This document shows, piece by piece, positions 21,725 through 29,661 of a DNA stretch of 39,439 bases. The translations under genes and the position numbers were made by a program. Source of the stretch: Burkholderiaceae bacterium (GTDB lineage: Bacteria > Pseudomonadota > Gammaproteobacteria > Burkholderiales > Burkholderiaceae_C); contig JAMLIQ010000021.1 in the NCBI GenBank assembly GCA_023954095.1, forward strand, positions 1 to 39,439, in the 5' to 3' direction. The notes under the pieces are model-generated. The model saw only the letters and a program-made list of their open reading frames with translations, did no database searches and was not told the origin of the DNA. Each line of letters opens with the position of its first letter. Position 1 is the stretch's first letter.

Positions 21725-21772
21725 GGCTATAGCGCTTTACCATCAAGCGTTAGCAGCTATATTTACGATAGC
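21719..21772 (-). repeat. 54-bp double-hairpin repeat, copy 4
   Basis: On the minus strand the left hairpin is perfect (GCTAT-N7-ATAGC). It is followed by ACGCTT, a loop and AAGCGCT, then TAGCC and the tail TTATTT. It fills the whole gap between the convergent lysA and msrQ genes and contains the lysA stop codon. Confidence 0.85.
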
Positions 21773-21773
21773 A

Positions 21774-22409
21774 TCAGTCCACTGCGACGACTCCAGTGCG
21801 CGTGGATTTTCCGCGCTGGCGTACGTGGTGCCAAAACCGCCAGCCCAGCAGCGCGGCCAGAACGGCGCCATATACCCAGACCTCGGCAAAGTTGTTCTTG
21901 CCGGCCCGCATCCAGTAGAAATGCAGAATCGCCAGGCCCGCCACCGCGTACACCGCACGGTGCAGCGCCCGCCAGCGTGCGCCACCCAGCCACCGGATGG
22001 CACGGTTGAACGAGGTAGCGGCCAGAACCGTCAACACCAGGCCTGCGAGCATCCCCACCAGGATGAAAGGCCGCTTGATGACATCACGCACGATCTCGGG
22101 GCCGTCGAGCCCCATGTCAAACCAGGCGTACGCCAACAAATGCAGGGCGGCATAGAAGAAGACAAACAGGCCCAGCATGCGACGAAAGCGCGCCAGACCT
22201 GGTGTCGCCGTCATCACCCGCAACGGCGTCACGGCCAGCACCAGACACAGCATGCGCAGTGTCCAGTCACCCAGCGCGCGGATCAATGCTTCAGCCGGGT
22301 TGGCACCCAGCGCATCCGTGGCGGCCGCAAAGACCAGCCAGACCAGAGGCAGCAACGCCAGGCCAAAGACCAAGGGCTTGGCAAGCGGGTGCATCAGCAT
22401 CTTTTTCAT
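21774..22409 (-). CDS. msrQ: Methionine sulfoxide reductase haem-binding subunit MsrQ
   Basis: This is an integral inner-membrane cytochrome b-type protein (211 aa from ATG 22409) that feeds quinol electrons to periplasmic MsrP. It belongs to the ferric reductase-like transmembrane family, with about six helices. Candidate haem-ligand histidines lie in AALHLLAYAWFD, RALHRAVYAVAG and ILHFYWMRAG. The chosen start keeps a short cytoplasmic lead before the first helix; nearby ATGs at 22400 and 22394 are alternatives. It follows msrP by 46 nt. Confidence 0.93.
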   Translation of the reverse strand: MKKMLMHPLAKPLVFGLALLPLVWLVFAAATDALGANPAEALIRALGDWTLRMLCLVLAVTPLRVMTATPGLARFRRMLGLFVFFYAALHLLAYAWFDMGLDGPEIVRDVIKRPFILVGMLAGLVLTVLAATSFNRAIRWLGGARWRALHRAVYAVAGLAILHFYWMRAGKNNFAEVWVYGAVLAALLGWRFWHHVRQRGKSTRTGVVAVD

Positions 22410-22455
22410 GGCTTCGCGCAGCGCAACGGATCGGATCGTGCAGAACGGCACGCGG

Positions 22456-23451
22456 TCAATAGAACTTCTTGAGGTCCATGCCCGCGTACAACGGCCCCAC
22501 CTGCGCCTCGTATCCATTGAACATCAGCGTCTTGCGTTTGCGGGCAAACAGGCCATCTTCGCCAATGCGCCGCTCGGTCGCCTGGCTCCATCGTGGGTGG
22601 TCCACCTGGGGATTCACGTTGGAATAGAAACCGTACTCCTGCATGGCGGCCTTGTTCCAGGCCGTGGCCGGTTCCTTGTCGGTAAAACGGATCTTGACAA
22701 TGCTCTTGGCACTCTTGAATCCATATTTCCAGGGCACCACAATGCGCACCGGCGCGCCGTTCTGCTTCGGTAAAACCTCGCCGTACATGCCGAAAGTGAG
22801 CAGCGTCAACGGGTGCATGGCTTCGTCCAGACGCAAGCCTTCGGTATAAGGCCAATCGAGCACGTGCGAGCCTACCCCGGGCATGGTGGCCTTGTCTGCC
22901 AGCGTCACAAATTCAACATATTTTGCGCTGCCCAAAGGCTCCACACGGCGCACCAGATCGGCCAACGAATAGCCTACCCAGGGGATCACCATGGACCAGC
23001 CTTCCACGCAGCGCATCCGGTAGACGCGCTCCTCCATGGCACTGAGCTTGAGCAGGTCTTCGATACCGTACTTGCCAGGCTTCTTGACCAGTCCTTCGAT
23101 CTCTACCGTCCAGGGCGCGGTCCTGAGCGTATGGGCGTTGCGGGCAGGATCGGCCTTGTCGGTGCCAAACTCATAAAAGTTGTTGTAGCTGCTGGCGTCC
23201 TGGTAACTGGTGTGCTTCTCCATCGTGACCGCACCCGCCACCACCGACGGGTTGCCGGGCAGCGCTGCCAGCTTTCCCGGGGCCTGCACCTGTGCCAATG
23301 CCTGCCGGCCCGCCCAGCCCGCCAGCGCGGCGCCTGCCAGACCGGCTGCGCCTTGGCGCAATAACTGGCGGCGTTCTTCGTACACCGCGCGCGGAGTGAT
23401 TTCAGAGGTGATGGGGTGTTGAAAACCCTTGTCGCGGAAAAAATGAGCCAT
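22456..23451 (-). CDS. msrP: Protein-methionine-sulfoxide reductase catalytic subunit MsrP
   Basis: This is a periplasmic molybdopterin enzyme that repairs oxidised methionines in envelope proteins (331 aa). The N-terminus carries a twin-arginine motif ([16 protein letters not shown], Arg27-Arg28), so it is exported folded by Tat. The molybdenum ligand is Cys148 in [11 protein letters not shown]. Other conserved blocks are [20 protein letters not shown] and the terminal [18 protein letters not shown] seven bases upstream supports the start. It pairs with msrQ. Confidence 0.97.
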   Translation of the reverse strand: MAHFFRDKGFQHPITSEITPRAVYEERRQLLRQGAAGLAGAALAGWAGRQALAQVQAPGKLAALPGNPSVVAGAVTMEKHTSYQDASSYNNFYEFGTDKADPARNAHTLRTAPWTVEIEGLVKKPGKYGIEDLLKLSAMEERVYRMRCVEGWSMVIPWVGYSLADLVRRVEPLGSAKYVEFVTLADKATMPGVGSHVLDWPYTEGLRLDEAMHPLTLLTFGMYGEVLPKQNGAPVRIVVPWKYGFKSAKSIVKIRFTDKEPATAWNKAAMQEYGFYSNVNPQVDHPRWSQATERRIGEDGLFARKRKTLMFNGYEAQVGPLYAGMDLKKFY

Positions 23452-23497
23452 AGGGGTTCTCCTGTCGATGGGTTGGAAGCGCTGTCAAAGAGAGAGC

Positions 23498-23524
23498 GGA
23501 ATGGAAAGCAATTCGTTCCATTCC
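23498..23524. repeat. Perfect 9-bp inverted repeat before msrP
   Basis: GGAATGGAA and TTCCATTCC are separated by nine bases. The repeat lies between the ccsB stop and the msrP start. It could be an operator for the msrPQ unit or a weak terminator after ccsB; on the minus strand it is followed by a CT-rich stretch rather than a clean T-run. Confidence 0.5.
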
Positions 23525-23584
23525 CCCTTCAGGTTACAGCGCCGACCAAAAAACCGCCGAAGAGACCTCTCGATGGCCCTTGTT

Positions 23585-24922
23585 TCACAGCGTCCCGTAA
23601 CTGTGCAGGCCGCTCAGGAACATATTGACACCGAGGAACGCAAAAGTGGTGACCACCAGGCCCACCAGGGCCCACCAGGCCGACACCGTGCCCCGCAAAC
23701 CCTTCATCAGGCGCATGTGCAGCCAGGCTGCATAGTTGAGCCAGACGATCAGCGCCCAGGTTTCCTTGGGGTCCCAGCTCCAGTAGCCGCCCCAGGCTTC
23801 GGCGGCCCACAAGGCACCCAGCACGGTGGCAATGGTGAAAAAGGCAAAGCCCACGGCAATGGACTTGTACATCAGGTCATCGAGCACCTCAAACGAGGGC
23901 AGCCGCCCGCCAATACGCTTGCGTCCCAGCAAAATGCCGGCAACGATGAGCGCGGACACGCCAAAATACACCATCCAGTAGCTGCTGCCCGCTGCGGTGG
24001 AACCTTGGCGGAAGACCAGCGGCTCAAAGCACAGCACCACGCCCAGCAGCCACAGCGGCGCCAGCTTGTACCACCGGGTTTCGGTCGCCTGCTGCTTGAT
24101 CAGGTAGGCAAAAGCGACCATGGCCGACAGCGCAAACGTACCGTAGCCAATGAAGTTGGCGGGTACGTGCAGCTTCATCCACCAGCTTTTGAGTGCCGGC
24201 ACCAAGGGCTGGATTTCGTGCGCATCGCGTACCACCGTGTACCACAGCAAAAAGCCCACGGCCGCACTGACCACCAGCATGACGAATCCCCCCAGGGCGC
24301 GCGTGTCGTAGTGCTCTTCGTAGTACAGGTAGAACAACGCGGTCATCCAGCAGAACATCACGAACACCTCATAGAGGTTGCTCACCGGAATATGGCCGAT
24401 GTCGGCGCCAAGCAGGTAGCTTTCGTACCAGCGCACCATGGTCCCGATCAGCGCCATGCCCACGGCCACCCAGACCAGGCGGGAGCCGATCAGCGACATC
24501 ACGTCGCCTTCGCCACGCGAGAACATACCGATCCAGTAGAACAGCGTGGCCATGAAGAACAGCATGCTCATCCACAGGATGGCCGATTGGCTGGACAGGA
24601 AGTACTTGAGGCCAAACACGGTTTCGGCACGCCCCAGGCTGCCGGCGCCATCGGTCTGGTAGAGCCCGATGGCCAGCAACGAGAGAGCTGCCACGACCAG
24701 CATCAATGAGCGCAGGGGCCGCCAGAACCAGCCCAGCCACACCAGGCTGGGGATGGCGGCCAGCAGAATGCCCTTTTCGTAGATATCCATGTACGCGGCA
24801 TAACGCTGCAACGCGTACAGCCCCCCCACCACCACAATGGCAGCAAAGAGCCAGTCCAGCCAGTTCCGGCGGGAGAAGAAACCCTCATTCAGGGTCACCG
24901 TGATGGTGCTAGCAGTCGTCAT
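23585..24922 (-). CDS. ccsB: Cytochrome c biogenesis protein CcsB (CcsA family)
   Basis: This is the haem-handling half of the system II cytochrome c synthase (445 aa). It is a polytopic inner-membrane protein that presents haem to apocytochromes in the periplasm together with ResB. The haem-handling WWD motif is clear (WGGYWSWDPKETWALIVWL) and is flanked by histidines in the neighbouring loops. About eleven hydrophobic segments are visible. Its ATG overlaps the resB stop by four bases, so the two are translationally coupled. Confidence 0.95.
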   Translation of the reverse strand: MTTASTITVTLNEGFFSRRNWLDWLFAAIVVVGGLYALQRYAAYMDIYEKGILLAAIPSLVWLGWFWRPLRSLMLVVAALSLLAIGLYQTDGAGSLGRAETVFGLKYFLSSQSAILWMSMLFFMATLFYWIGMFSRGEGDVMSLIGSRLVWVAVGMALIGTMVRWYESYLLGADIGHIPVSNLYEVFVMFCWMTALFYLYYEEHYDTRALGGFVMLVVSAAVGFLLWYTVVRDAHEIQPLVPALKSWWMKLHVPANFIGYGTFALSAMVAFAYLIKQQATETRWYKLAPLWLLGVVLCFEPLVFRQGSTAAGSSYWMVYFGVSALIVAGILLGRKRIGGRLPSFEVLDDLMYKSIAVGFAFFTIATVLGALWAAEAWGGYWSWDPKETWALIVWLNYAAWLHMRLMKGLRGTVSAWWALVGLVVTTFAFLGVNMFLSGLHSYGTL

Positions 24923-27072
24923 GTGGAGCCTCCTTGGCGGATCGAAGGTGCCGCCCCTATGAGTTTTTCGGTCAATTGGGCAAACTCGCGGTCGCCGTCC
25001 ATGGTCTTGCGATTGGTCGAAAGCGCCATGGTGGCATGGGTACGGCCATCGCGCGGGGCCAGCCAGACCCAGACACGGCGCTCACGGATATAGAGCATGG
25101 CGAACACCCCCAGAATCAGCAAGGCACAGCCCAGGTACACGATGTTCTTGCCCGGCGCACGCGCCACCTGGAAGACACTGGCCTGCACTTGCTTGAAGTC
25201 CTTGAGTTCCAGCAGCAGGGGCGCCGGGTAAAACTGGACATCGCTCAACGCCATGACCGACTGCGTCATGAAGCCCAAAGTCTGATCCCCCGGCGCCAGA
25301 GGTGCAAGCCCCGCGCGTTCCTGGGTGATCTGCGCCAGCTCGTACAGCGCGCCGTTCAGAATCCGGATCAGGACCTCGCCAGCACGCGAACGCTCCGCCT
25401 CTGGCACATTGGCTTCCATGAATTCGGAGATCGCGGCCAGCCCGCCGTGGCGCTTGCCTGCTTCATCCGTGCGACCGGCAAAGAGCGTCAGCGCCCGCGA
25501 GGTGGATTCGGCCAACTGGGCCGACAGATCCTTGCGGCCTGGATCGACGGCCTGGGCCACGTACCGCCGCACTGCCTCGGCACGATCCGTGGGGCTGGAC
25601 AGCGCCGCGTGCAGACGCAGGAAACCGTTGATCTCGCCCTGCGCGTCCACGGGCAGGCGCAGGTAGCGGAAGGGATCAGACGGTTTTTCGCGTACACCAA
25701 ACAAAAAGACCGGCGGTGCGCCATCGCCCATGTCCACGGGCAGCATGTAATTATGGAACTCGCGCGCCTGGCCGGCCGCGTCACGCAGCTTGTAGCCGAT
25801 GCTGGGGCCGATGTTGCGCAGATCCTTGTTGCTCCTGGTCTTGTTGGCCGCGCCCATGCGGGCATCAATGGATTGGCGCAAATCCACCTTGCGAACGTCG
25901 GCCCCGGAAGCCTCTTCGCTGTTGCCAAAGTTCTCCACGTTGATCGTGCGCAGCGAGGTGAACTCCAGCGAGAGCGGATCGCCCCCCGTCCCCTGGGCCA
26001 GGCGGGTGCTGGTGCCGATGGTGCCTTGCACCTCGAAAGCAGCCGTACCCGCCGCGAGCGGCAGCGCCTGCAGCGTCACGGCCGATCCGCCATCATCAAA
26101 GCTCGACTGGTAGATCTCGACACCCTTGTAGCTGGCCGGGTGGTTCACCTCGATGCGCGCTGGAACCGCCTCACCCGTGGCCTTGTCATGGATGATGACC
26201 TCGCTGGCAAACAGCTTGGGCATGCCCGTGGAATAGTGTTCGACGATGAATTTCTTCAGTTCGACCGAAAACGGCAGGTCCTGCAGCAGCACACCGTCGG
26301 ACTGGCTCAGGATGGCCGTGCTCGATTGGGTTCCTTCACTCACCACCAGATTGCCACGGAACGTGGGGTTGCGTTCGCTCAGGCGGTGCTCAGGCCGCAC
26401 ATCGGAAATCAGGCCGCCGCCGGCAAAGGGCGTTTTGCCACCGATCCACATCTGCGCCCGCACGATCAGGTCGCCATCGAGCAAGCCGCCCAGACACACC
26501 AGCACAATGGCACTGTGCGCCGCAATGTAGCCAATCTTGTTGGCCGCGCCCGCCTTGGCGGCCACCATCCAGCCCGTGCCCGGGCCTGCGGCGGTGTCCC
26601 GCTGCTGCAAACGCACCTTCCAGCCGCCGCCCGCCAGCATCTGGCCGATACGCCGCGCCTCGGCTTCGGTGCCTTGTTCCAGGACGGCCTCGGCCTTGTG
26701 GTGGAAAGCGCGCAGGTTCTGCTCGCGGATGTTTTCCTTGTAGGTCTTGAGGTCCGCAATGATCTTGGGGGTGTTGCGCGCAATGCACAGCGAGGTGCTG
26801 GTCACCAGGAACGCCAGGATCAGCAGGAACCACCAGGCGCTGTACACCGTGTTGAGCTGCACGGACGTGAACACCTCGGCCCAGAAAGGCCCGAACTGGT
26901 TGACGTAATTGATGGCAGGCTCGTGCTGCTTGAGCACGGTTCCAATCACCGAAGCGATACAGATGATGGTCAGCAGCGCAATGGCGAAACGCATCGAGGA
27001 GAGCAACTCGATACCGGCGCGCAGCGCGTGCGAGCCCGTACGAATGCGCACGCCGTGGGTGGTGTCAGACAT
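24919..27072 (-). CDS. resB: Cytochrome c biogenesis protein ResB
   Basis: This is the partner of CcsB in system II cytochrome c maturation (717 aa from ATG 27072). Transmembrane segments lie near the N-terminus (RFAIALLTIICIASVIGTVL and WWFLLILAFLVTSTSLCIA), one in the middle (IGYIAAHSAIVLVCLGGLL) and one near the C-terminus (IVYLGCALLILGVFAMLYI). A large periplasmic domain fills most of the second half. The longer frame starting at 27114 would overlap a terminator hairpin, so 27072 is preferred. Confidence 0.94.
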   Translation of the reverse strand: MSDTTHGVRIRTGSHALRAGIELLSSMRFAIALLTIICIASVIGTVLKQHEPAINYVNQFGPFWAEVFTSVQLNTVYSAWWFLLILAFLVTSTSLCIARNTPKIIADLKTYKENIREQNLRAFHHKAEAVLEQGTEAEARRIGQMLAGGGWKVRLQQRDTAAGPGTGWMVAAKAGAANKIGYIAAHSAIVLVCLGGLLDGDLIVRAQMWIGGKTPFAGGGLISDVRPEHRLSERNPTFRGNLVVSEGTQSSTAILSQSDGVLLQDLPFSVELKKFIVEHYSTGMPKLFASEVIIHDKATGEAVPARIEVNHPASYKGVEIYQSSFDDGGSAVTLQALPLAAGTAAFEVQGTIGTSTRLAQGTGGDPLSLEFTSLRTINVENFGNSEEASGADVRKVDLRQSIDARMGAANKTRSNKDLRNIGPSIGYKLRDAAGQAREFHNYMLPVDMGDGAPPVFLFGVREKPSDPFRYLRLPVDAQGEINGFLRLHAALSSPTDRAEAVRRYVAQAVDPGRKDLSAQLAESTSRALTLFAGRTDEAGKRHGGLAAISEFMEANVPEAERSRAGEVLIRILNGALYELAQITQERAGLAPLAPGDQTLGFMTQSVMALSDVQFYPAPLLLELKDFKQVQASVFQVARAPGKNIVYLGCALLILGVFAMLYIRERRVWVWLAPRDGRTHATMALSTNRKTMDGDREFAQLTEKLIGAAPSIRQGGST

Positions 27073-27093
27073 GGGTGAAGAGTATGCAGCGCC

Positions 27094-27132
27094 GAAAGAA
27101 AAAGGGCGGGCCATCCAAAGATGGGCCCGCCC
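27094..27132 (-). terminator. Intrinsic terminator after the cytochrome c4 gene
   Basis: On the minus strand a GC-rich hairpin (GGGCGGGCCCATC, loop TTTG, GATGGCCCGCCC, one bulged base) is followed by TTTTTCTTTC. It separates the cytochrome gene from resB and lies just before the resB start. Confidence 0.85.
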
Positions 27133-27203
27133 GCATTGGGGTTAGTTGTGCGCGATTGGTTCCGTGCAATGGCGGAAAGTCCGCCCCGGACAGCGCAACG
27201 CGA

Positions 27204-27833
27204 TCAACGCAGCCCGGCGATGTAGTCCGATACGGCGGCGATTTCGCGGTCGTTCAGCTTGGCGGCCACACCGGTCATGTGGATATTGTTGTTGCGCACG
27301 CCATCACGGAAGGCCTTGAGCTGGGTTTCCGTGTAGACGGCATGCTGACCCGCGATGCGCGGGTACTGCGCAGGAATACCGGCACCGTTGGGGCTGTGGC
27401 AGGCGGCGCAGGCTGCAATCTGGCGGTCTGGGATACCGCCGCGGTAGATGCGCTCACCCATGGCGACCAGGTTCTTGTCCTTGGCTGCGTTTTCGGCTGC
27501 GGGCTTGGAAGCCAGCCAGGCCGCCACGTTGCGCATGTCTTCGTCCGACAGCATGGAAGCAAAGCCCTGCATGATGGCACTGGCCCGCTTGCCGGACTTG
27601 AACTCTTCCAGCTGCTTGACCAGATAGGCCGGGTGCTGCTGTGCCAGCTTGGGGTTTTCAGCAATGCTGGAATTACCGTCAGCCGCATGGCAGGCCACGC
27701 AAACCGTGGAATAGCTGGCCTCTCCCTTGGCCAGATCGGGCTTGGCTGGCGCCGGTGCGGCATCCGTGGCAAAAGCAGGAAGAGCGGGAGCTGCCAGCAC
27801 GGCAGCCATGAGCAAGGAGGCGAGCAACTTCAT
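27204..27833 (-). CDS. Dihaem cytochrome c4-type protein
   Basis: This is a periplasmic electron carrier (209 aa). The signal peptide MKLLASLLMAAVLAAPALPAFA is followed by two cytochrome c domains with haem sites Cys45-Val-Ala-Cys48-His49 and Cys141-Ala-Ala-Cys144-His145. The distal methionines are probably in IMQGFASMLSDEDM and NIHMTGVAAKLNDREI. The family commonly donates electrons to terminal oxidases. It is next to the genes for cytochrome c maturation but separated from them by a terminator. The ATG at 27833 is chosen because it begins the signal peptide. Confidence 0.94.
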   Translation of the reverse strand: MKLLASLLMAAVLAAPALPAFATDAAPAPAKPDLAKGEASYSTVCVACHAADGNSSIAENPKLAQQHPAYLVKQLEEFKSGKRASAIMQGFASMLSDEDMRNVAAWLASKPAAENAAKDKNLVAMGERIYRGGIPDRQIAACAACHSPNGAGIPAQYPRIAGQHAVYTETQLKAFRDGVRNNNIHMTGVAAKLNDREIAAVSDYIAGLR

Positions 27834-27870
27834 ATCGAGGGACTTCGTTGTGGTGGCGCTAAACCACGCG

Positions 27871-27899
27871 ATTCTACAATGAGGCTCCATCGCCTCCAA
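27871..27899 (-). promoter_or_regulatory. Promoter of the cytochrome c4 gene, overlapping a -10 box for engB
   Basis: On the minus strand TTGGAG and TAGAAT are separated by 17 bases, giving a leader of about 30 nt. On the plus strand TACAAT (27875-27880) overlaps the same bases and could serve engB. The two -10 boxes share sequence, so only one polymerase could bind at a time. Confidence 0.5.
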
Positions 27900-27906
27900 T
27901 TGATCC

Positions 27907-28617
27907 ATGACACTCTCTGCTCCCGCGCCAGCTGCTGGCCCTGTTTCGCCCGCACCCGATGCACGGACCGCCATGGGCTGGATGCACACGGCGCGATTTC
28001 TCACCACCGCCGCTCAACTGCACCAGCTGCCCCCCGTCGATGTGCCGGAGATTGCCTTCGTCGGGCGCTCCAACGCCGGCAAGTCTTCATGCATCAATAC
28101 CCTGGCACAGCAGAAGCAGTTGGCGTTTGCTTCCAAGAAGCCTGGGCGCACGCAGCACATCAATCTGTTCTCGCTGGGCCGCCAGGGCCAGACGGACGCC
28201 GTGCTGGCGGACCTGCCCGGCTACGGCTACGCCGCGGTGTCACGCACCGACAAGAAACGCTGGCAGCAGGTGATGGTGAACTATTTGGTGAGCCGCACCA
28301 GCCTGACCGGCATCGTGCTGCTGTGCGACCCACGCCTGGGCCTGACCGAGCTGGATGAGGCCCTGCTCGAGGTGGTGCGCCCGCGCGTCGAGGAAGGGCT
28401 GAAGTTTCTGGTGCTGCTGACCAAGGCCGACAAGCTGACCCGCGCCGAGCAGACCAAGGCCCTGTCGATTGGGCGACTGCAGGCCGGCGGGGGCGAGGTG
28501 AAGATGTTCTCCGCGCTCAAGAAACAGGGCGTGGACGAGACCGCACAACTCCTGTGGCAATGGGCTCACCCGGATGGAGCGGTCGAACCCGTCACTCCGG
28601 CAGCGCCCCAGGGCTGA
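27907..28617 (+). CDS. engB: Ribosome biogenesis GTP-binding protein EngB (YihA/YsxC)
   Basis: This is an essential TrmE-Era-EngA-EngB-type GTPase needed for 50S subunit assembly (236 aa). The G1 loop is GRSNAGKSS (53-61). Then come the G2 threonine region (PGRTQHINLF), G3 (DLPGYGYA) and G4 (TKADKL), with the G5-like SALKKQGVDE near the end. The first 22 residues are low-complexity. ATGs at 27973 and 27982 are possible starts, but the longer form matches related proteins as I recall them. No strong ribosome site is visible. Confidence 0.96.
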   Translation: MTLSAPAPAAGPVSPAPDARTAMGWMHTARFLTTAAQLHQLPPVDVPEIAFVGRSNAGKSSCINTLAQQKQLAFASKKPGRTQHINLFSLGRQGQTDAVLADLPGYGYAAVSRTDKKRWQQVMVNYLVSRTSLTGIVLLCDPRLGLTELDEALLEVVRPRVEEGLKFLVLLTKADKLTRAEQTKALSIGRLQAGGGEVKMFSALKKQGVDETAQLLWQWAHPDGAVEPVTPAAPQG

Positions 28618-28654
28618 TACCCGGCACAGGGTCGCAGCGGTTGCATTTTTAATA

Positions 28655-28708
28655 AAAACAACCTCTAGCGCTTATGAATAGAGCGTTGCAAGCTATATTT
28701 TGGATAGC
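28655..28708 (-). repeat. 54-bp double-hairpin repeat, copy 5
   Basis: On the minus strand it has a perfect left hairpin (GCTAT-N7-ATAGC), then AACGCTC, AAGCGCT, AGAGG and the T-run. It lies between engB and the hydrolase gene, ending three bases before the hydrolase ATG. It is inverted relative to copy 6 at the other end of that gene. Confidence 0.85.
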
Positions 28709-28711
28709 ACG

Positions 28712-29623
28712 ATGACGACCCGTATCGACATTCCCCTGCCCCACGGCACGACCCTGCACTGCCATGTGAGCGGTGAGCGGGGCCGACCGGTGCTCATGTT
28801 CCTGCACGGCTTTCCGGAAGGTGCCTTCATCTGGGACGGCTTGCTGGCGCATTTTTCGCAGCCCGCACACGGCGGCTACCGCTGCGTAGCGCCGTATATG
28901 CGGGGCTTTGGCCGATCCAGCAGCCCGCAAGAAGCCGAGGCCTACCGCGCCAAATACCTGGTACAGGATCTGGCGGCGCTCATGGCGGTCGAATGCGCCG
29001 ATGGGGCGCCGCTCGAATGCCTGGTGGCGCACGACTGGGGCGGGGCCATCGCCTGGAACCTTGCCAACCAGTTGCCGCAGCGCCTGCGCCGCCTGGCCAT
29101 CGTGAATTCACCGCACCCCGGAGCCTTTCTGCGTGAACTGCAGCACAACGCCGCCCAGCAGGCCGCCAGCCAGTACATGCACTTCCTGTGCCGCCCCGAC
29201 GCCGAGGCGCTGCTGGCCGAGGACGACTTCCGCCGCCTGTTCGCTTTCTTCAACGCCCCGGACGGCAGCGCGCCCGCCTGGCTGACCGATGCCGTGCGGC
29301 AGCAATACCGTGCACTGTGGCAGCAGGGCTTGACGGGCGCCTGCAACTATTACCGCGCCAGCCCGCTGCGCCCGCCGCGCGAGGGCGATGCCGGAGCCAC
29401 GGCGGTCAGCATGCCGACCTCCATGCTGACCGTGCCCCTCCCCACGCTGGTCCTCTGGGGAATGGAAGACCCCGCTTTGCTGCCCAGCCTGCTGGACGGC
29501 CTGCAGGACTGGGTGCCGCAGCTGCAGCTGCAGCCGGTCGCCGGGGCCTCGCACTGGCTGGTGCATGAACAGCCCGCCGTGCTCACCGGCGCACTGGCGC
29601 TGTTCCTGCAATCAAATTCATAG
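28712..29623 (+). CDS. Alpha/beta hydrolase, epoxide hydrolase-like
   Basis: This is a cytoplasmic hydrolase of 303 aa. The oxyanion loop HGFPEGAFIW comes first. The nucleophile elbow is AHDWGGAIAW with Asp as nucleophile, which points to epoxide hydrolases or haloalkane dehalogenases rather than serine esterases. NSPHP and the C-terminal acid and histidine (WGMEDPALLP, GASHWLVHEQP) complete the set. The substrate is unknown. I start at ATG 28712; a TTG at 28700 is part of the repeat. The last codons and the stop (29621-29623) lie inside repeat copy 6. Confidence 0.88.
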   Translation: MTTRIDIPLPHGTTLHCHVSGERGRPVLMFLHGFPEGAFIWDGLLAHFSQPAHGGYRCVAPYMRGFGRSSSPQEAEAYRAKYLVQDLAALMAVECADGAPLECLVAHDWGGAIAWNLANQLPQRLRRLAIVNSPHPGAFLRELQHNAAQQAASQYMHFLCRPDAEALLAEDDFRRLFAFFNAPDGSAPAWLTDAVRQQYRALWQQGLTGACNYYRASPLRPPREGDAGATAVSMPTSMLTVPLPTLVLWGMEDPALLPSLLDGLQDWVPQLQLQPVAGASHWLVHEQPAVLTGALALFLQSNS

Positions 29624-29661
29624 CTTGCAGCGCTTTATGCACAAGCCCTGAAGTCGATTTT
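29608..29661 (+). repeat. 54-bp double-hairpin repeat, copy 6
   Basis: The left arm is GCAATCAAATTC, the core is ATAGCTTGCAGCGCTT, and then come a 7-nt loop, AAGCCCT and a tail ending in TTTT. It fills the space between the convergent hydrolase and acyltransferase genes. It contains the hydrolase stop codon (the TAG of ATAGCT) and touches the acyltransferase stop. Confidence 0.82.

Noticed and set aside
24934-27078. Long open frame (714 codons) on the plus strand opposite resB
   Set aside because: It is antisense to a clear resB gene, has low-complexity composition and no recognisable domain.
27073-27114. N-terminal extension of ResB to an ATG at 27114
   Set aside because: It would begin inside the terminator hairpin of the cytochrome gene; the ATG at 27072 fits better.
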